DNA from: Betaproteobacteria bacterium
GTDB taxonomy: Bacteria; Pseudomonadota; Gammaproteobacteria; Burkholderiales; Casimicrobiaceae
NCBI GenBank assembly: GCA_016717855.1
Contig: JADKEV010000004.1
Location: 186,001 to 250,000, forward strand
Length of the DNA stretch: 64,000 nucleotides
Direction of reading: 5' to 3'
The position numbers were made by a program, and so were the translations under genes. Shown here in pieces: positions 37,704 through 46,149 of the stretch; position 1 is the first letter of the stretch, and each line of letters opens with the position of its first letter. Under the pieces are notes generated by a model. The model searched no databases and had not been told where the DNA came from. It worked only from the letters and a program-made list of their open reading frames with translations.

Positions 37704-38787
37704 GCGGCGCCACGACGGTATCGAAGTTGCCGCGCATCCGCGACCACGATTCGGCCTTGTGCTCGTTGCTGCTCTGGTAGCCGATGACGTTGCCGTTGGG
37801 CTCGCTGTCGTCGCTGTCGTCGCTGCCTTCGTCTCCGCCGGTAGCGGGCGCGCCGGGCGCCGCGGAGGCGCCGGCGTCGCCGCCCTTGATCCCGACCACG
37901 GTGAGCAGCGCCTTCACCTGCGCGGCATCGAGTTCCTGCTGCTGTCCGCGCTTCAGCTGCGGGGGCAGCGTCAGCGGGCCGTAGCGCGTGCGCAACAGCC
38001 GGCTGACCATCAGGCCCACCGCCTCGAACATCCGCCGCACCTCGCGATTGCGGCCTTCGGGCAGCGTGATGTGATACCAGTGGTTGGCGCCCTCGCCGCC
38101 GCCGTCGCGGATGCTCAGCACGCGCGCCGGCCCGTCGTCGAGTTCGACGCCGGCCTTGAGCTTTGCCGCGTGCTCCTCGGTGAGTTCGCCCATCACCCGC
38201 ACCGCGTACTCGCGCTCGATTTCGTAACGCGGATGCATCAGCCGGTTGGCGAGTTCGCCCGCATTCGTGAACAACAGCAGTCCTTCGCTGTTGAAATCCA
38301 GCCGGCCCACCGCCACCCAGCGGGACGATCCCAGCCGGGGCAGGTGCGCGAACACCGTCGGCCGTCCTTCCGGATCGTCGCGGCTGACGATTTCGCCCAT
38401 CGGCTTGTGATACAGGATGACCCGCGGCGCGCGCTGCTGCCAGCGCAGCTTGACGATCTGCCCGTTGACCCGGACGATGTCGGCCGGCGACACCGGCTGG
38501 CCGACGTGCGCCGGCTTGCCGTTGACGCTGATGCGCCCGGCGACGATCAGCTCCTCCATCGCGCGCAGCGACCCCACGCCGCTGGCGGCCAGGATCTTGT
38601 GCAGACGCTGCGCCGGCACGTCGGCGGCACCCGCCGCGTCAGTGGATCGAGGTGCCTGCTGGCGGCGGCGGTTCGGCGACGTCCGGTCCGGCCGGGCGGT
38701 GTTCGGCGGCTGCTTCTGCCCCTCCGGCGATGACTGTTTCGTTGTCGAGCGCCGCGTCGAGCGTCGGCGTATAGGGCTGTTTGGCAT
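37633..38787 (-). CDS. rluB: 23S rRNA pseudouridine(2605) synthase
   Basis: Modifies U2605 of 23S rRNA; RsuA/RluB family. 384 residues from the ATG at 38787. The S4 RNA-binding domain is at about 58-110 (RLHKILAASGVGSLRAMEELI), the catalytic domain at about 120-295 with the active-site Asp in GRLDFNSEGLLLFTN. The C-terminus is a disordered basic tail. The first 55 residues are disordered and overlap the scpB 3' end by 149 bases in another frame; a GTG just before PAQRLHKIL could be the true start. Downstream of scpA-scpB, as is usual. Confidence 0.9.
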   Translation of the reverse strand: MPNSPIRRRSTRRSTTKQSSPEGQKQPPNTARPDRTSPNRRRQQAPRSTDAAGAADVPAQRLHKILAASGVGSLRAMEELIVAGRISVNGKPAHVGQPVSPADIVRVNGQIVKLRWQQRAPRVILYHKPMGEIVSRDDPEGRPTVFAHLPRLGSSRWVAVGRLDFNSEGLLLFTNAGELANRLMHPRYEIEREYAVRVMGELTEEHAAKLKAGVELDDGPARVLSIRDGGGEGANHWYHITLPEGRNREVRRMFEAVGLMVSRLLRTRYGPLTLPPQLKRGQQQELDAAQVKALLTVVGIKGGDAGASAAPGAPATGGDEGSDDSDDSEPNGNVIGYQSSNEHKAESWSRMRGNFDTVVAPPTRRGKYPGAGATRGGPRKPKGR

Positions 38788-39328
38788 CGGTTAACTCGAT
38801 CTGGGTTGCGTGATCCAGGTCGGCCAGGGGCGGCAGTTCCGACAGCGAACGCAACCCCAGGTCGTCAAGAAAGGTCTTGGTTGTGGCATACAGCGCGGGA
38901 CGCCCCGGCGCTTCCCGGTGTCCCACCACCTCGATCCATTGCCGCTCTTCCATGCGGCGCAGCACCTCGGTGGCGACGACGACGCCGCGGATGGCTTCGA
39001 TGTCCCCGCGGGTGACGGGCTGGCGATAGGCGATGATGGCCAGGGTTTCCATCGCGCTGCGCGAGTAGCGCGGCGGCTTCTCGGGTGACAGCCGGTCGAG
39101 GAACGACTGCATTTCGCGCCGCGACTGAAAACGCCAGCCGGTGGCGACCTGCACCAGTTCCACGCCGCGCCCCGTCCAGTCCCCGCGCAATTCCTCCAGC
39201 ATCCGCCGCACCAGGTCGCCGTCCAGCGCCGGTTCGAACAGCTTGCCCATCTGCGCCGGCGACAGCGGCTCGAGACTGGTCAGCAGCGCCGTCTCCAGCA
39301 CTTGCTTGATCTGGTTCAGTTCATCCAT
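38639..39328 (-). CDS. scpB: Segregation and condensation protein B
   Basis: Winged-helix kleisin-interacting subunit of the SMC-ScpAB condensin. 229 residues starting MDELNQIKQVLETALLTS. Two winged-helix domains are recognisable, with KPPRYSRSAMETLAIIAYRQPVTRGDIE as the best conserved block and GHREAPGRPALYATT in the second. The C-terminal about 45 residues are Ala/Pro/Glu-rich and probably disordered; this part overlaps rluB. It begins eight bases after the scpA stop, so the pair is co-translated. Confidence 0.95.
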   Translation of the reverse strand: MDELNQIKQVLETALLTSLEPLSPAQMGKLFEPALDGDLVRRMLEELRGDWTGRGVELVQVATGWRFQSRREMQSFLDRLSPEKPPRYSRSAMETLAIIAYRQPVTRGDIEAIRGVVVATEVLRRMEERQWIEVVGHREAPGRPALYATTKTFLDDLGLRSLSELPPLADLDHATQIELTDAKQPYTPTLDAALDNETVIAGGAEAAAEHRPAGPDVAEPPPPAGTSIH

Positions 39329-39335
39329 TGCGTGG

Positions 39336-40175
39336 TTACCGTGCAACGCCTTCCGCGGTTTTCAACTGCACATAAATCGGCGCGAAGGCCTCGGCCTGCG
39401 CCACGTCGATCAGTCCTTCGCGGCACAACTCGAGGATGGCCAGGAAGGTGACGACGACGATGGAGATCGTCGCCGTGGCCGCGAACAGCGCGGTGAACTC
39501 CATGAACTGTCCCGGCTTGACCAGGCGCAGCAACCGCGTCATCTGGTCGCGCACCGTCAGTTGCTCGCGGCTGATCAGGTGATGCCGGTTGACCTTCGCG
39601 CGCTGCAGGATCAGGCCCCAGGCCGCGCGCAAGTCCTCGGGGCGCACCATGGGCAGGCGCTCCGCCGATGTCTTCTCGATCCAGACTTCGATGCGCTCGA
39701 AGTCCCGGTCCACCCGCGGCATTGCCTCCAGGTCGCGCGCCGCCTTCTTCATCTGCTCGTACGCGAGCAGACGGCGCACCAGCTCGGCCCGTGGATCGCC
39801 CGCCTCCTCGGTCGCATCCGGCGGCCGTGGCAACAGCATTCGCGACTTGATGTCGATCAGTACCGCCGCCATCAGCAGGTATTCCGCGGCGAGTTCGAGC
39901 TGGGCGTGGCGCATGATCTCCACATACTCGAGGTATTGACGCGTCAGCGCCGCCATCGGGATGTCGAGCACGTTCAGGTTCTGCTTGCGGATCAGGTACA
40001 GCAGCAGATCCAGCGGACCCTCGAACGCCTCAAGGAACACCCGCAGCGCTTCGGGCGGAATGTACAAGTCCAGCGGCATGTCCAGCATCGGCTGGCCATA
40101 GATCATCGCCAGCGGCGGAGCGCCGTCGTCGGGGACGGAAACGGCCGCGTGCGCCGTGGAATCCACTGTGATCAT
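39336..40175 (-). CDS. scpA: Segregation and condensation protein A
   Basis: Kleisin subunit that bridges SMC heads in chromosome condensation. 279 residues. The N-terminal SMC-binding part reads LEAFEGPLDLLLYLIRKQNLNVLDIPM, followed by EYLLMAAVLIDIKSRMLLP, both strongly conserved. The C-terminal winged helix binds the other SMC head. Its presence with scpB implies an SMC rather than MukBEF condensin. The 276 bases before it hold a possible structured leader and a -10-like TATAAT. Confidence 0.95.
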   Translation of the reverse strand: MITVDSTAHAAVSVPDDGAPPLAMIYGQPMLDMPLDLYIPPEALRVFLEAFEGPLDLLLYLIRKQNLNVLDIPMAALTRQYLEYVEIMRHAQLELAAEYLLMAAVLIDIKSRMLLPRPPDATEEAGDPRAELVRRLLAYEQMKKAARDLEAMPRVDRDFERIEVWIEKTSAERLPMVRPEDLRAAWGLILQRAKVNRHHLISREQLTVRDQMTRLLRLVKPGQFMEFTALFAATATISIVVVTFLAILELCREGLIDVAQAEAFAPIYVQLKTAEGVAR

Positions 40176-40451
40176 GGTTGGATAAAAGCGGCAATGCCTG
40201 CGCCGCCCGCATGCAGCGGGCGTCGGCAGCGCGCTGCGGCGACGCTTGCCTTTCCTCGGTTGTGAGTCACGATGCTGCGCAACTGGCAGCGCCGGGAACC
40301 CGGGCGCCGGCGTGGCGCCTGATCCTCCGGCCAGCGGGCGTCATGCGCCCGCGGCAGGTAACAGGCCGGAAATCAACGGGTCGATGAGAGCCGCCCGGCC
40401 TGCGACCCCCGATTATAGATCACTTCCCCCGGCCGGCGGACACCTCCGGCA
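40176..40451 (-). other. GC-rich untranslated region before scpA
   Basis: No gene is visible. It holds several inverted repeats: GCCCGC/GCGGGC at 40205-40221 and GCGGGCG/CGCCCGC at 40334-40352. A minus-strand TATAAT at 40412-40417 could start an scpA leader of about 235 nt, but I see no -35. I compared it with known riboswitch signatures and found no match. Confidence 0.35.
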
Positions 40452-40982
40452 CTACTCGTCCTTGATAACCTTGGTCACGGCCGGTGGCAGCCCCAGGCCA
40501 CCCGCGTATCCGGGAATGTGCAGCTTGAGCGAGCGGAGCGTTTGTCCGGTGCCGTCGAACACCGACCATTTGCCGCTCCCCTCCTCGGCCAGGGCGATGA
40601 GCACCGAGTCGGTCTGCAGCTTGCCCTGCGCGTCGGTGAGGACGGAGCGATAGGGCAGCACCACCGCGATCATCTTGTTGAACTTCACCGTTTGCGCCGG
40701 GGCACGCACGTCGAACGAAAGGTATTTCTGCTTGTTGATGAGGGCCAGCTCGTTGTCATGCACTTTCATCTTGTGCTGCCGCTCCCGATCGCCGGGCTTG
40801 GGAAACATCGTCGCCGGCAGCAGCTTTATCTGCGCATCGACGTCCCGCGCCACGATCGCCGCCGCCCAGGCCTTCCCCGCCTCGGCCGCACCGTCTTCGG
40901 GCGCCGCCAGCAGGGCCGGCGCCAGCACCGCCGCGCCCACCGCCAGCCAAGTCACCGCCACCGTCCGCATCTTCCGGATCAT
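40452..40982 (-). CDS. Hypothetical secreted protein
   Basis: 176 residues with a Sec signal peptide (MIRKMRTVAVTWLAVGAAVLAPALLA, cleavage near 26-28). The mature part is about 150 residues: an early helix EDGAAEAGKAWAAAIVARDVDAQIKLLP, then mixed strands including YLSFDVRAPAQTVKFNKMIAV and GSGKWSVFDGTGQTLRSL. The last strand pattern (evaluating new state plus tail IKDE) recalls NTF2-like or DUF4864-type secreted proteins, but I cannot assign it. It starts 25 bases after the trpS stop on the same strand. Confidence 0.8.
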   Translation of the reverse strand: MIRKMRTVAVTWLAVGAAVLAPALLAAPEDGAAEAGKAWAAAIVARDVDAQIKLLPATMFPKPGDRERQHKMKVHDNELALINKQKYLSFDVRAPAQTVKFNKMIAVVLPYRSVLTDAQGKLQTDSVLIALAEEGSGKWSVFDGTGQTLRSLKLHIPGYAGGLGLPPAVTKVIKDE

Positions 40983-41007
40983 TGCCCGTCCTCCGTCCGT
41001 GAAATCA

Positions 41008-42210
41008 TCAATCGTAATCCAGTCCCATCGCCTCGCGCACGTCGCGCATCGTTTCCGCCGTCTCCTTGCGCGCCCGGTCGCAGCCGTCGGCGACGATGCT
41101 GCGGACCAGCACCGGGTCGTCGAGAAACTTCTGGGCGCGCTCGATGATGGGCGCCTGCTCCCTGATCACGCCGTCGATGACCGGCTGCTTGCATTCCAGG
41201 CAGCCGATGCCCGCCGTCTTGCAGCCTTTGACCACCCATTCGCGGGTCGCCGCATCGGAATAGACCTGGTGCAGGGGCCAGACCGGGCAGCGTTCCGGAT
41301 CGCCGGGATCGGTGCGCCGCACGCGGGCCGGGTCGGTCTGCATGGTCCGGATCTTCTGCGTGACCGACGCGGGATCCTCGCGCAGGAAGATGCTGTTGTT
41401 GTAGGACTTCGACATCTTGCGCCCGTCCAGGCCCGGCAACTTTGCCGATTCGGTCAACAACGGCCGCGGCTCGGGCAGGATGATCTTGCGCGTGCCTTCG
41501 AGAAACCCGAACAGCCGCTCACGGTCGCCGTGGTTCAGGTTCTGCGCGCCCTCGATGAGTTCGCGCCCGGCGGTCAGCGCGTCGGCATCGCCTTCCTGCT
41601 GGAATTCGGTGCGCAGCCGCTCATAGAGCTTCGCCCGCTTGGCGCCCAGCTTCTTCAGCGCGGCGCGGGCCTTGTCCTCGAAGCCCGCCTCGCGGCCGTA
41701 GATATGATTGAAGCGGCGCGCGACCTCCCGCACCAGTTCGAGATGGGAAACCTGGTCCTCGCCGACCGGCACCAGGTTCGCGCGGTAGATCAGGATGTCC
41801 GCGGCCTGCATCAGCGGGTAGCCCAGGAAGCCGAACGTCGACAGGTCCTTGTCCGACATGTTCAGCTGCTGCTCCTTGTAGGTCGGGACCCGCTCGAGCC
41901 AGCCCACCGACGTGATCATCCCGAGCAGCAGCGTCAGCTCGGCATGCTCGGGGACGCGCGACTGGATGAAGATCGCGCACTGCGCCGGATCCAGGCCGGC
42001 GGCCAGCCAGTCGATCACCATTTCCCACACGCTCTCCTTCATCACTTCCGGCGATTCGTAGTTGGTGGTCAGCGCATGCCAGTCGGCGACGAAGAAGAAG
42101 CATTCGTGCTCATGCTGCAGCCGCACCCAGTTCTTGAGCGCGCCGTGATAGTGGCCGATGTGCATGCGGCCGGTGGGCCGCATGCCGGATAAGACGCGAT
42201 CAGGAAACAT
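41008..42210 (-). CDS. trpS: Tryptophan--tRNA ligase
   Basis: Class I synthetase charging tRNA-Trp. 400 residues, the longer betaproteobacterial form with an insert (GCKTAGIGCLECKQP). HIGH motif as MHIGHYHG at residues 16-23 and KMSKS as GRKMSKSYNNSI. The extra CxxC pair (CLEC) is seen in this long form. It lies 11 bases downstream of the M50 protease gene on the same strand and may be co-transcribed with it. Confidence 0.96.
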   Translation of the reverse strand: MFPDRVLSGMRPTGRMHIGHYHGALKNWVRLQHEHECFFFVADWHALTTNYESPEVMKESVWEMVIDWLAAGLDPAQCAIFIQSRVPEHAELTLLLGMITSVGWLERVPTYKEQQLNMSDKDLSTFGFLGYPLMQAADILIYRANLVPVGEDQVSHLELVREVARRFNHIYGREAGFEDKARAALKKLGAKRAKLYERLRTEFQQEGDADALTAGRELIEGAQNLNHGDRERLFGFLEGTRKIILPEPRPLLTESAKLPGLDGRKMSKSYNNSIFLREDPASVTQKIRTMQTDPARVRRTDPGDPERCPVWPLHQVYSDAATREWVVKGCKTAGIGCLECKQPVIDGVIREQAPIIERAQKFLDDPVLVRSIVADGCDRARKETAETMRDVREAMGLDYD

Positions 42211-42221
42211 GGTTCATGGAT

Positions 42222-42875
42222 TCAGAGGCCGAAGACGGTTTTGATCAGGCCGAGCGTCGCGCCGACCAGCGGGTTCATCACGATGTTGAGCATGCCGGTG
42301 GCCATCAGGAGTATGACCAGCATGAAGCCGAAGCGCTCGAGTTGGGCGAACTGGTAGGCCAGCGCATTGGGCAGGATGCTCACCATGATGCGGCCGCCGT
42401 CGAGCGGCGGTATCGGCAGCAAATTGAGCACCATCAGCACGACGTTGATGGTGATGCCCTGGATCGCCATCGCGGCGAAAAAGCCCGGCTGGTCCAGCGG
42501 CCCGGCGAACTTGAGGGAAAGCGCCCACAGCAGCGCCATGAACAGGTTGGCCCCGGGCCCGGCGGCGGCCACCCAGAACATGTCGGCTTTCGGATTGCGG
42601 AGATTGCCGAAGTTGACCGGCACCGGCTTGGCCCAGCCGAACAGGAATCCGCCGCCGCCCGCGAGCTTGGAGAGCACCAGCAGCCCCAGGGGCACCGCGA
42701 TCGTGCCGATCGGGTCGATGTGCTTGATGGGGTTGAGGGTGACGCGCCCGAGCATGAACGCGGTGCTGTCGCCGAACATCTTCGCCACATAGCCGTGCGC
42801 GGCTTCGTGCAGCGTGATCGCGAAAATGATGGGAATCGCGTACAGCAGTATCGTCTCAAGCAAGGAAAAGCCCAT
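42222..42875 (-). CDS. Site-2 protease family membrane metalloprotease (M50)
   Basis: 217-residue integral membrane protein with about six helices. The zinc site is HEAAH in the first helix pair (FAITLHEAAHGYVAKMFG) and the second motif NLLPIPPLDGGRI supplies the aspartate. It lacks a PDZ domain, so it belongs to the small S2P group (SpoIVFB/Rip-like) rather than RseP. Substrate unknown. Lies between the Sua5/YciO gene (24 bases) and trpS. Confidence 0.93.
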   Translation of the reverse strand: MGFSLLETILLYAIPIIFAITLHEAAHGYVAKMFGDSTAFMLGRVTLNPIKHIDPIGTIAVPLGLLVLSKLAGGGGFLFGWAKPVPVNFGNLRNPKADMFWVAAAGPGANLFMALLWALSLKFAGPLDQPGFFAAMAIQGITINVVLMVLNLLPIPPLDGGRIMVSILPNALAYQFAQLERFGFMLVILLMATGMLNIVMNPLVGATLGLIKTVFGL

Positions 42876-42899
42876 GCGGCGTATTCTAGCAGGTCGCCT

Positions 42900-43538
42900 T
42901 CAAGCCTCCGGCGCACGGAGCCCCAGCGCTGCCAGGCCGCCGCGTCCGTAGCGGATGACCGCGGGCGGATCGACGGACAGATCGATCACCGTCGTCGCCC
43001 CGCCGTCGCACACGCCGCCGTCGGCGACCGCATCGAGCTGGCGCTCCAGCGCCGCCCGTATCGCCAGCGGCTCCTGCATCGGCTCAGCCGCGCCGGGTAG
43101 GATCAGCGTCGATGACAGCAGCGGCTCGTCGAGCTCCGCCAGCAGGGCGAGCGCCACCGGATGATCCGGCACGCGTATGCCCACCGTGCTGCGCTTGGGA
43201 TGCTGCAACCGGCGCGGGACTTCGCGGGTCGCCTGCAGGATGAACGTGTAGCCGCCCGGCGTGCCGCGCTTGAGCAGCCGGAACTGCCAGTCATCGACGC
43301 GCGCGTACTTCGCGATCTCCGACAGGTCGCGGCAGACCAACGTCAGCAGGTGCTTGTCGTCGAGCCCGCGGATCCGGCGGATTCGCTGCAGCGCGGTCAC
43401 ATCGCCCAGGTGGCAGCCGAGCGCATACGACGAGTCGGTCGGATAGGCGATCAGCCCCCCATCCCGGACGATCGCCGCGACCTTGGCGACCAGCCGCGGC
43501 TGGGGATTCTTGGGATGGATGGAAAAGTACTGGGCCAT
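42900..43538 (-). CDS. L-threonylcarbamoyladenylate synthase family protein (YciO/Sua5)
   Basis: 212 residues with the YrdC fold. Family segments: GGLIAYPTDSSYALGC, the KRIRGLDDKHLLTL-type loop (here RRIRGLDDKHLLTLVCRD), and the STVGIRVPDHP strand. Sua5/TsaC proteins make threonylcarbamoyl-AMP for tRNA t6A; the closely related YciO group resembles this sequence (SYALGC and KHLLTL) and its role is less certain. Start at ATG 43538. First gene of a minus-strand run with the M50 protease and trpS; divergent from the CysB-type regulator. Confidence 0.88.
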   Translation of the reverse strand: MAQYFSIHPKNPQPRLVAKVAAIVRDGGLIAYPTDSSYALGCHLGDVTALQRIRRIRGLDDKHLLTLVCRDLSEIAKYARVDDWQFRLLKRGTPGGYTFILQATREVPRRLQHPKRSTVGIRVPDHPVALALLAELDEPLLSSTLILPGAAEPMQEPLAIRAALERQLDAVADGGVCDGGATTVIDLSVDPPAVIRYGRGGLAALGLRAPEA

Positions 43539-43619
43539 TCGGTGTGCCTGGCGCGTTGCCGCGCCATGACGGGGTTGCTGTCCGACTATAATTACCGGAT
43601 CGACGGCCGCCCGGATGCC

Positions 43620-44555
43620 ATGAATCTGCAGCAACTGCGTTATCTCGTCGCCATTGTAGATCATGGCCTCAACATTTCCGATGCGGCGGAGGCGTTGTTC
43701 ACCTCGCAGCCCGGCATCAGCAAGCAAGTCCGCCAACTCGAGGACGAACTCGGCGTCGCGATTTTCGTCCGCCGCGGCAAGCGCTTCACCGGCCTGACCG
43801 AGCCGGGCCGCATGGTCGTCGAACGTGCGCGCCGGCTGGTGATCGAGGCCGCCGGCCTCAAGCGGATCGGCGACGAGCACCGCGCGCACGATGAAGGCTC
43901 GCTGACCATCGCCACCACCCATACGCAGGCGCGCTACGTGCTGCCCCCCGCGGTCAAGCAGTTCACCGAACGCTTTCCCAAGGTGCGCCTGCTCTTGCAC
44001 CAGGGCAATCCGGTGCAGGTCGCCGACTATGTGGCCAAGGGGGAAGCCGACCTGGGAATCGCCACCGAAGCGCTGGCCGACAAGCAGGAACTGGTGACGC
44101 TGCCCTGTTACGAATGGAACCGCTGCGTGATCATGCCGCGCGGCCATCCGCTGGCGCGGGAAAAAAAATTGACCATCGAACTGCTGGCCCGGCACGCGAT
44201 CGTCACCTACGACTTCAGCTTCACCGGCGCGTCGGCGATCACCGCCGCGTTCGCCGCACGGGGACTCACGCCCAACATCGCGCTGACCGCGCTGGACGCG
44301 GACGTGATCAAGACCTATGTCGAGCTCGGGCTGGGCGTGGGCATCATCGCGCAGATGGCGTACGACCCCGCGCGCGACCAGGGCTTCGCGATGCTGCCGG
44401 CCGATCACTTGTTCGCGCCCAGCACCACGCGCCTCGCGCTGCGCCGGGGGACGTATCTTCGCAGCTACATGTACGACTTCATCGGCTTGTTCGCCCCGCA
44501 CCTGTCGCACCAGGTCATCGACGAAGCCCTTGCCGGCACGGCGCCAACAAGGTAA
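43620..44555 (+). CDS. cysB: LysR family regulator of the CysB type
   Basis: 311-residue activator with an N-terminal winged helix (residues 1-60: MNLQQLRYLVAIVDHGLNIS...FTSQPGISKQVRQLE) and a periplasmic-binding-fold effector domain. CysB-group marks include the helix start MNLQQLRYL, the effector-site TTHTQARYVLP and the EGSLTIA lead. CysB proteins sense N-acetylserine or sulfate and control sulfur assimilation; that target is inferred, since no cys genes are in the window. TATAAT at 43587-43592 lies 33 bases before the ATG. Confidence 0.9.
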   Translation: MNLQQLRYLVAIVDHGLNISDAAEALFTSQPGISKQVRQLEDELGVAIFVRRGKRFTGLTEPGRMVVERARRLVIEAAGLKRIGDEHRAHDEGSLTIATTHTQARYVLPPAVKQFTERFPKVRLLLHQGNPVQVADYVAKGEADLGIATEALADKQELVTLPCYEWNRCVIMPRGHPLAREKKLTIELLARHAIVTYDFSFTGASAITAAFAARGLTPNIALTALDADVIKTYVELGLGVGIIAQMAYDPARDQGFAMLPADHLFAPSTTRLALRRGTYLRSYMYDFIGLFAPHLSHQVIDEALAGTAPTR

Positions 44556-44570
44556 TCCGGAAGGCAATCC

Positions 44571-44642
44571 CGTAGGATGGGTGGAGCGCAGCGATACCCA
44601 TCAGGATTTCCGTAGGATGGGTGGAGCGCAGCGATACCCATC
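44571..44642. repeat. Two tandem copies of a 32-base palindromic repeat
   Basis: Copies at 44571-44602 and 44611-44642 are identical (CGTAGGATGGG...ACCCATC), separated by eight bases. Within each copy GATGGGT pairs with ACCCATC around about 13 bases, so each can form a hairpin on either strand. They sit between the convergent stops of the CysB-type gene and ureG and may stop transcription from both sides. I know similar GTAGGATGGGTGGAGCGCAG units as interspersed repeats in proteobacteria. Confidence 0.9.
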
Positions 44643-44652
44643 GGCCGGAAAC

Positions 44653-45315
44653 TCACCGCGCCAGCATGCCCCGCTCGATCACGAACGCAACGACGGCATC
44701 GACGCCCTCGCCAGTCTTCAGGTTCGTGAACACGAACGGGCGCTCCCCGCGCATCCTGCGGGCGTCGCTGTCCATGACCGCGAGCGAGGCGCCCACATGC
44801 GGGGCGAGATCGGTCTTGTTGATGATCAGCAGGTCCGACTTGGTGATGCCCGGCCCGCCCTTGCGCGGAATTTTTTCGCCGCCCGCGACATCGATCACAT
44901 AGAGCGTGAGATCGGAGAGTTCGGGGCTGAACGTCGCGGCGAGGTTGTCGCCGCCGCTCTCGATGAAAATCAGGTCCAGCGCCGGAAACCGCCGGTGCAT
45001 CCGGGCGACCGCCTCCAGGTTGATCGATGCATCCTCGCGAATCGCCGTGTGCGGGCAGCCACCGGTCTCCACGCCCATGATGCGTTCGGCGGGCAGCGCC
45101 TCGGCGGCGACGAGCAGGCGCTCGTCCTCCTTGGTGTAGATGTCGTTGGTCACCACGGCCAGTTCGTAGCGCTCGCGCATCTTCTTGCACAGCACTTCGA
45201 CCAGCGTCGTCTTGCCCGAACCCACGGGCCCCCCCACGCCCACGCGCAGCAAGCCCTGCGGGCGCGCCGCGCCCCGGCCCTCGTTCATCGCATTCACCGC
45301 TGTCACCGTGCTCAT
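44653..45315 (-). CDS. ureG: Urease accessory GTPase UreG
   Basis: Nickel-delivering GTPase that with UreE, UreF and UreD loads urease. 220 residues, SIMIBI class. P-loop GVGGPVGSGKTT at residues 26-37; metal-binding CPH motif in TGGCPHTAIRED; base-recognition NKTDLAP. The first about 20 residues are a variable tail. Last gene of the urt-ure cluster, 12 bases after ureF, and followed by the tandem palindromic repeats. Confidence 0.97.
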   Translation of the reverse strand: MSTVTAVNAMNEGRGAARPQGLLRVGVGGPVGSGKTTLVEVLCKKMRERYELAVVTNDIYTKEDERLLVAAEALPAERIMGVETGGCPHTAIREDASINLEAVARMHRRFPALDLIFIESGGDNLAATFSPELSDLTLYVIDVAGGEKIPRKGGPGITKSDLLIINKTDLAPHVGASLAVMDSDARRMRGERPFVFTNLKTGEGVDAVVAFVIERGMLAR

Positions 45316-45327
45316 TCATCCATCCTG

Positions 45328-46149
45328 TCAGGAACGAAACAACCTCGAATATTGCGCCTCGTGGCACGACGATGCGATCGCCAGCCCCGGGCACTGCGTG
45401 GTCCAGCCCTCGGGGCCGGTAGCGACGGCACGCGCGATCGCGTCGTCCGCCACGGCGTCTACTGCCGGACCAGCGGCCAGCAGGATGCGCTGCCCGTCGG
45501 TCTGCCCAAGTGGGACCGCCTTGAGGGCCGCACCCACCTGGTTTTCCAGCCACGACCAGACATAGACCGTCACCATGGTCCGCGCGTCCAGGCCCCAGGC
45601 CGCGGCGATGGCCGCGAAGAGCACCGGATAAGTCGGCGAGTCCAGTCGGCAGATCCGCGCCAGCCAGTCGGCATCGAGCGCGCCCGTGTCGTCGCACCAC
45701 CGACGCAGCGAATAGCCCATCTGCAGCGTCTCGGCCAGCAACTCCCGGGTTTCCCGTGTCGCGCGCATCCAGCCGTCCAGCGCCAGTGCCTGCGCGTCGT
45801 CGCCGGCAGCCCAAGCGCGGTGCGCCGCGACCAGCAGCGGCGCCTCGAACCGTCCGACAGACCAGCGCAGGCAATCGACGATCCACCGCTCGACATCGGC
45901 GCGGTCGGTCACGGTGCCGCATTCGACCGCCCACTCCAGGCCCTGCGAATAGCTGAACGCGCCCACCGGCAGCGTGGTGCTCGCCAGATGCAGGAGTCGC
46001 GTCAGCGGGTTCGGGGATGGCGATGATGACAGTGACGCCGATGACGCCGATGACGGCACCTGCGACAACGACGGAGACGCGGCGACGTCGGACTCCCCGG
46101 CTGCCGCTTGCGACGCTTGCGCCGCCGCCAGGGCGAGCCCGGGTTTCAT
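45328..46149 (-). CDS. ureF: Urease accessory protein UreF
   Basis: Acts as regulator of UreG GTPase in the UreD-UreF-UreG activation complex. The conserved all-helical domain begins near residue 50 with LLHLASTTLPVGAFSYSQGLEWAV and ends with VLFAAIAAAWGLDARTMV and the C-terminal FRS. 273 residues from the ATG that overlaps ureE as ATGA. The first about 48 residues are an unusual Ala/Ser-rich extension (SLSQVPSSASSASLSSSPSP) coded by GATGACGCC-like short repeats; most UreF proteins lack it. Translation may begin there or later. Confidence 0.94.
   Translation of the reverse strand: MKPGLALAAAQASQAAAGESDVAASPSLSQVPSSASSASLSSSPSPNPLTRLLHLASTTLPVGAFSYSQGLEWAVECGTVTDRADVERWIVDCLRWSVGRFEAPLLVAAHRAWAAGDDAQALALDGWMRATRETRELLAETLQMGYSLRRWCDDTGALDADWLARICRLDSPTYPVLFAAIAAAWGLDARTMVTVYVWSWLENQVGAALKAVPLGQTDGQRILLAAGPAVDAVADDAIARAVATGPEGWTTQCPGLAIASSCHEAQYSRLFRS

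Noticed and set aside
40176..40451. Cobalamin or other riboswitch before scpA
   Set aside because: Some words look similar, but the conserved cores are absent and scpA is not a known target.
44571..44642. CRISPR array
   Set aside because: Only two units with an eight-base gap, each strongly palindromic, and no cas genes in the window.
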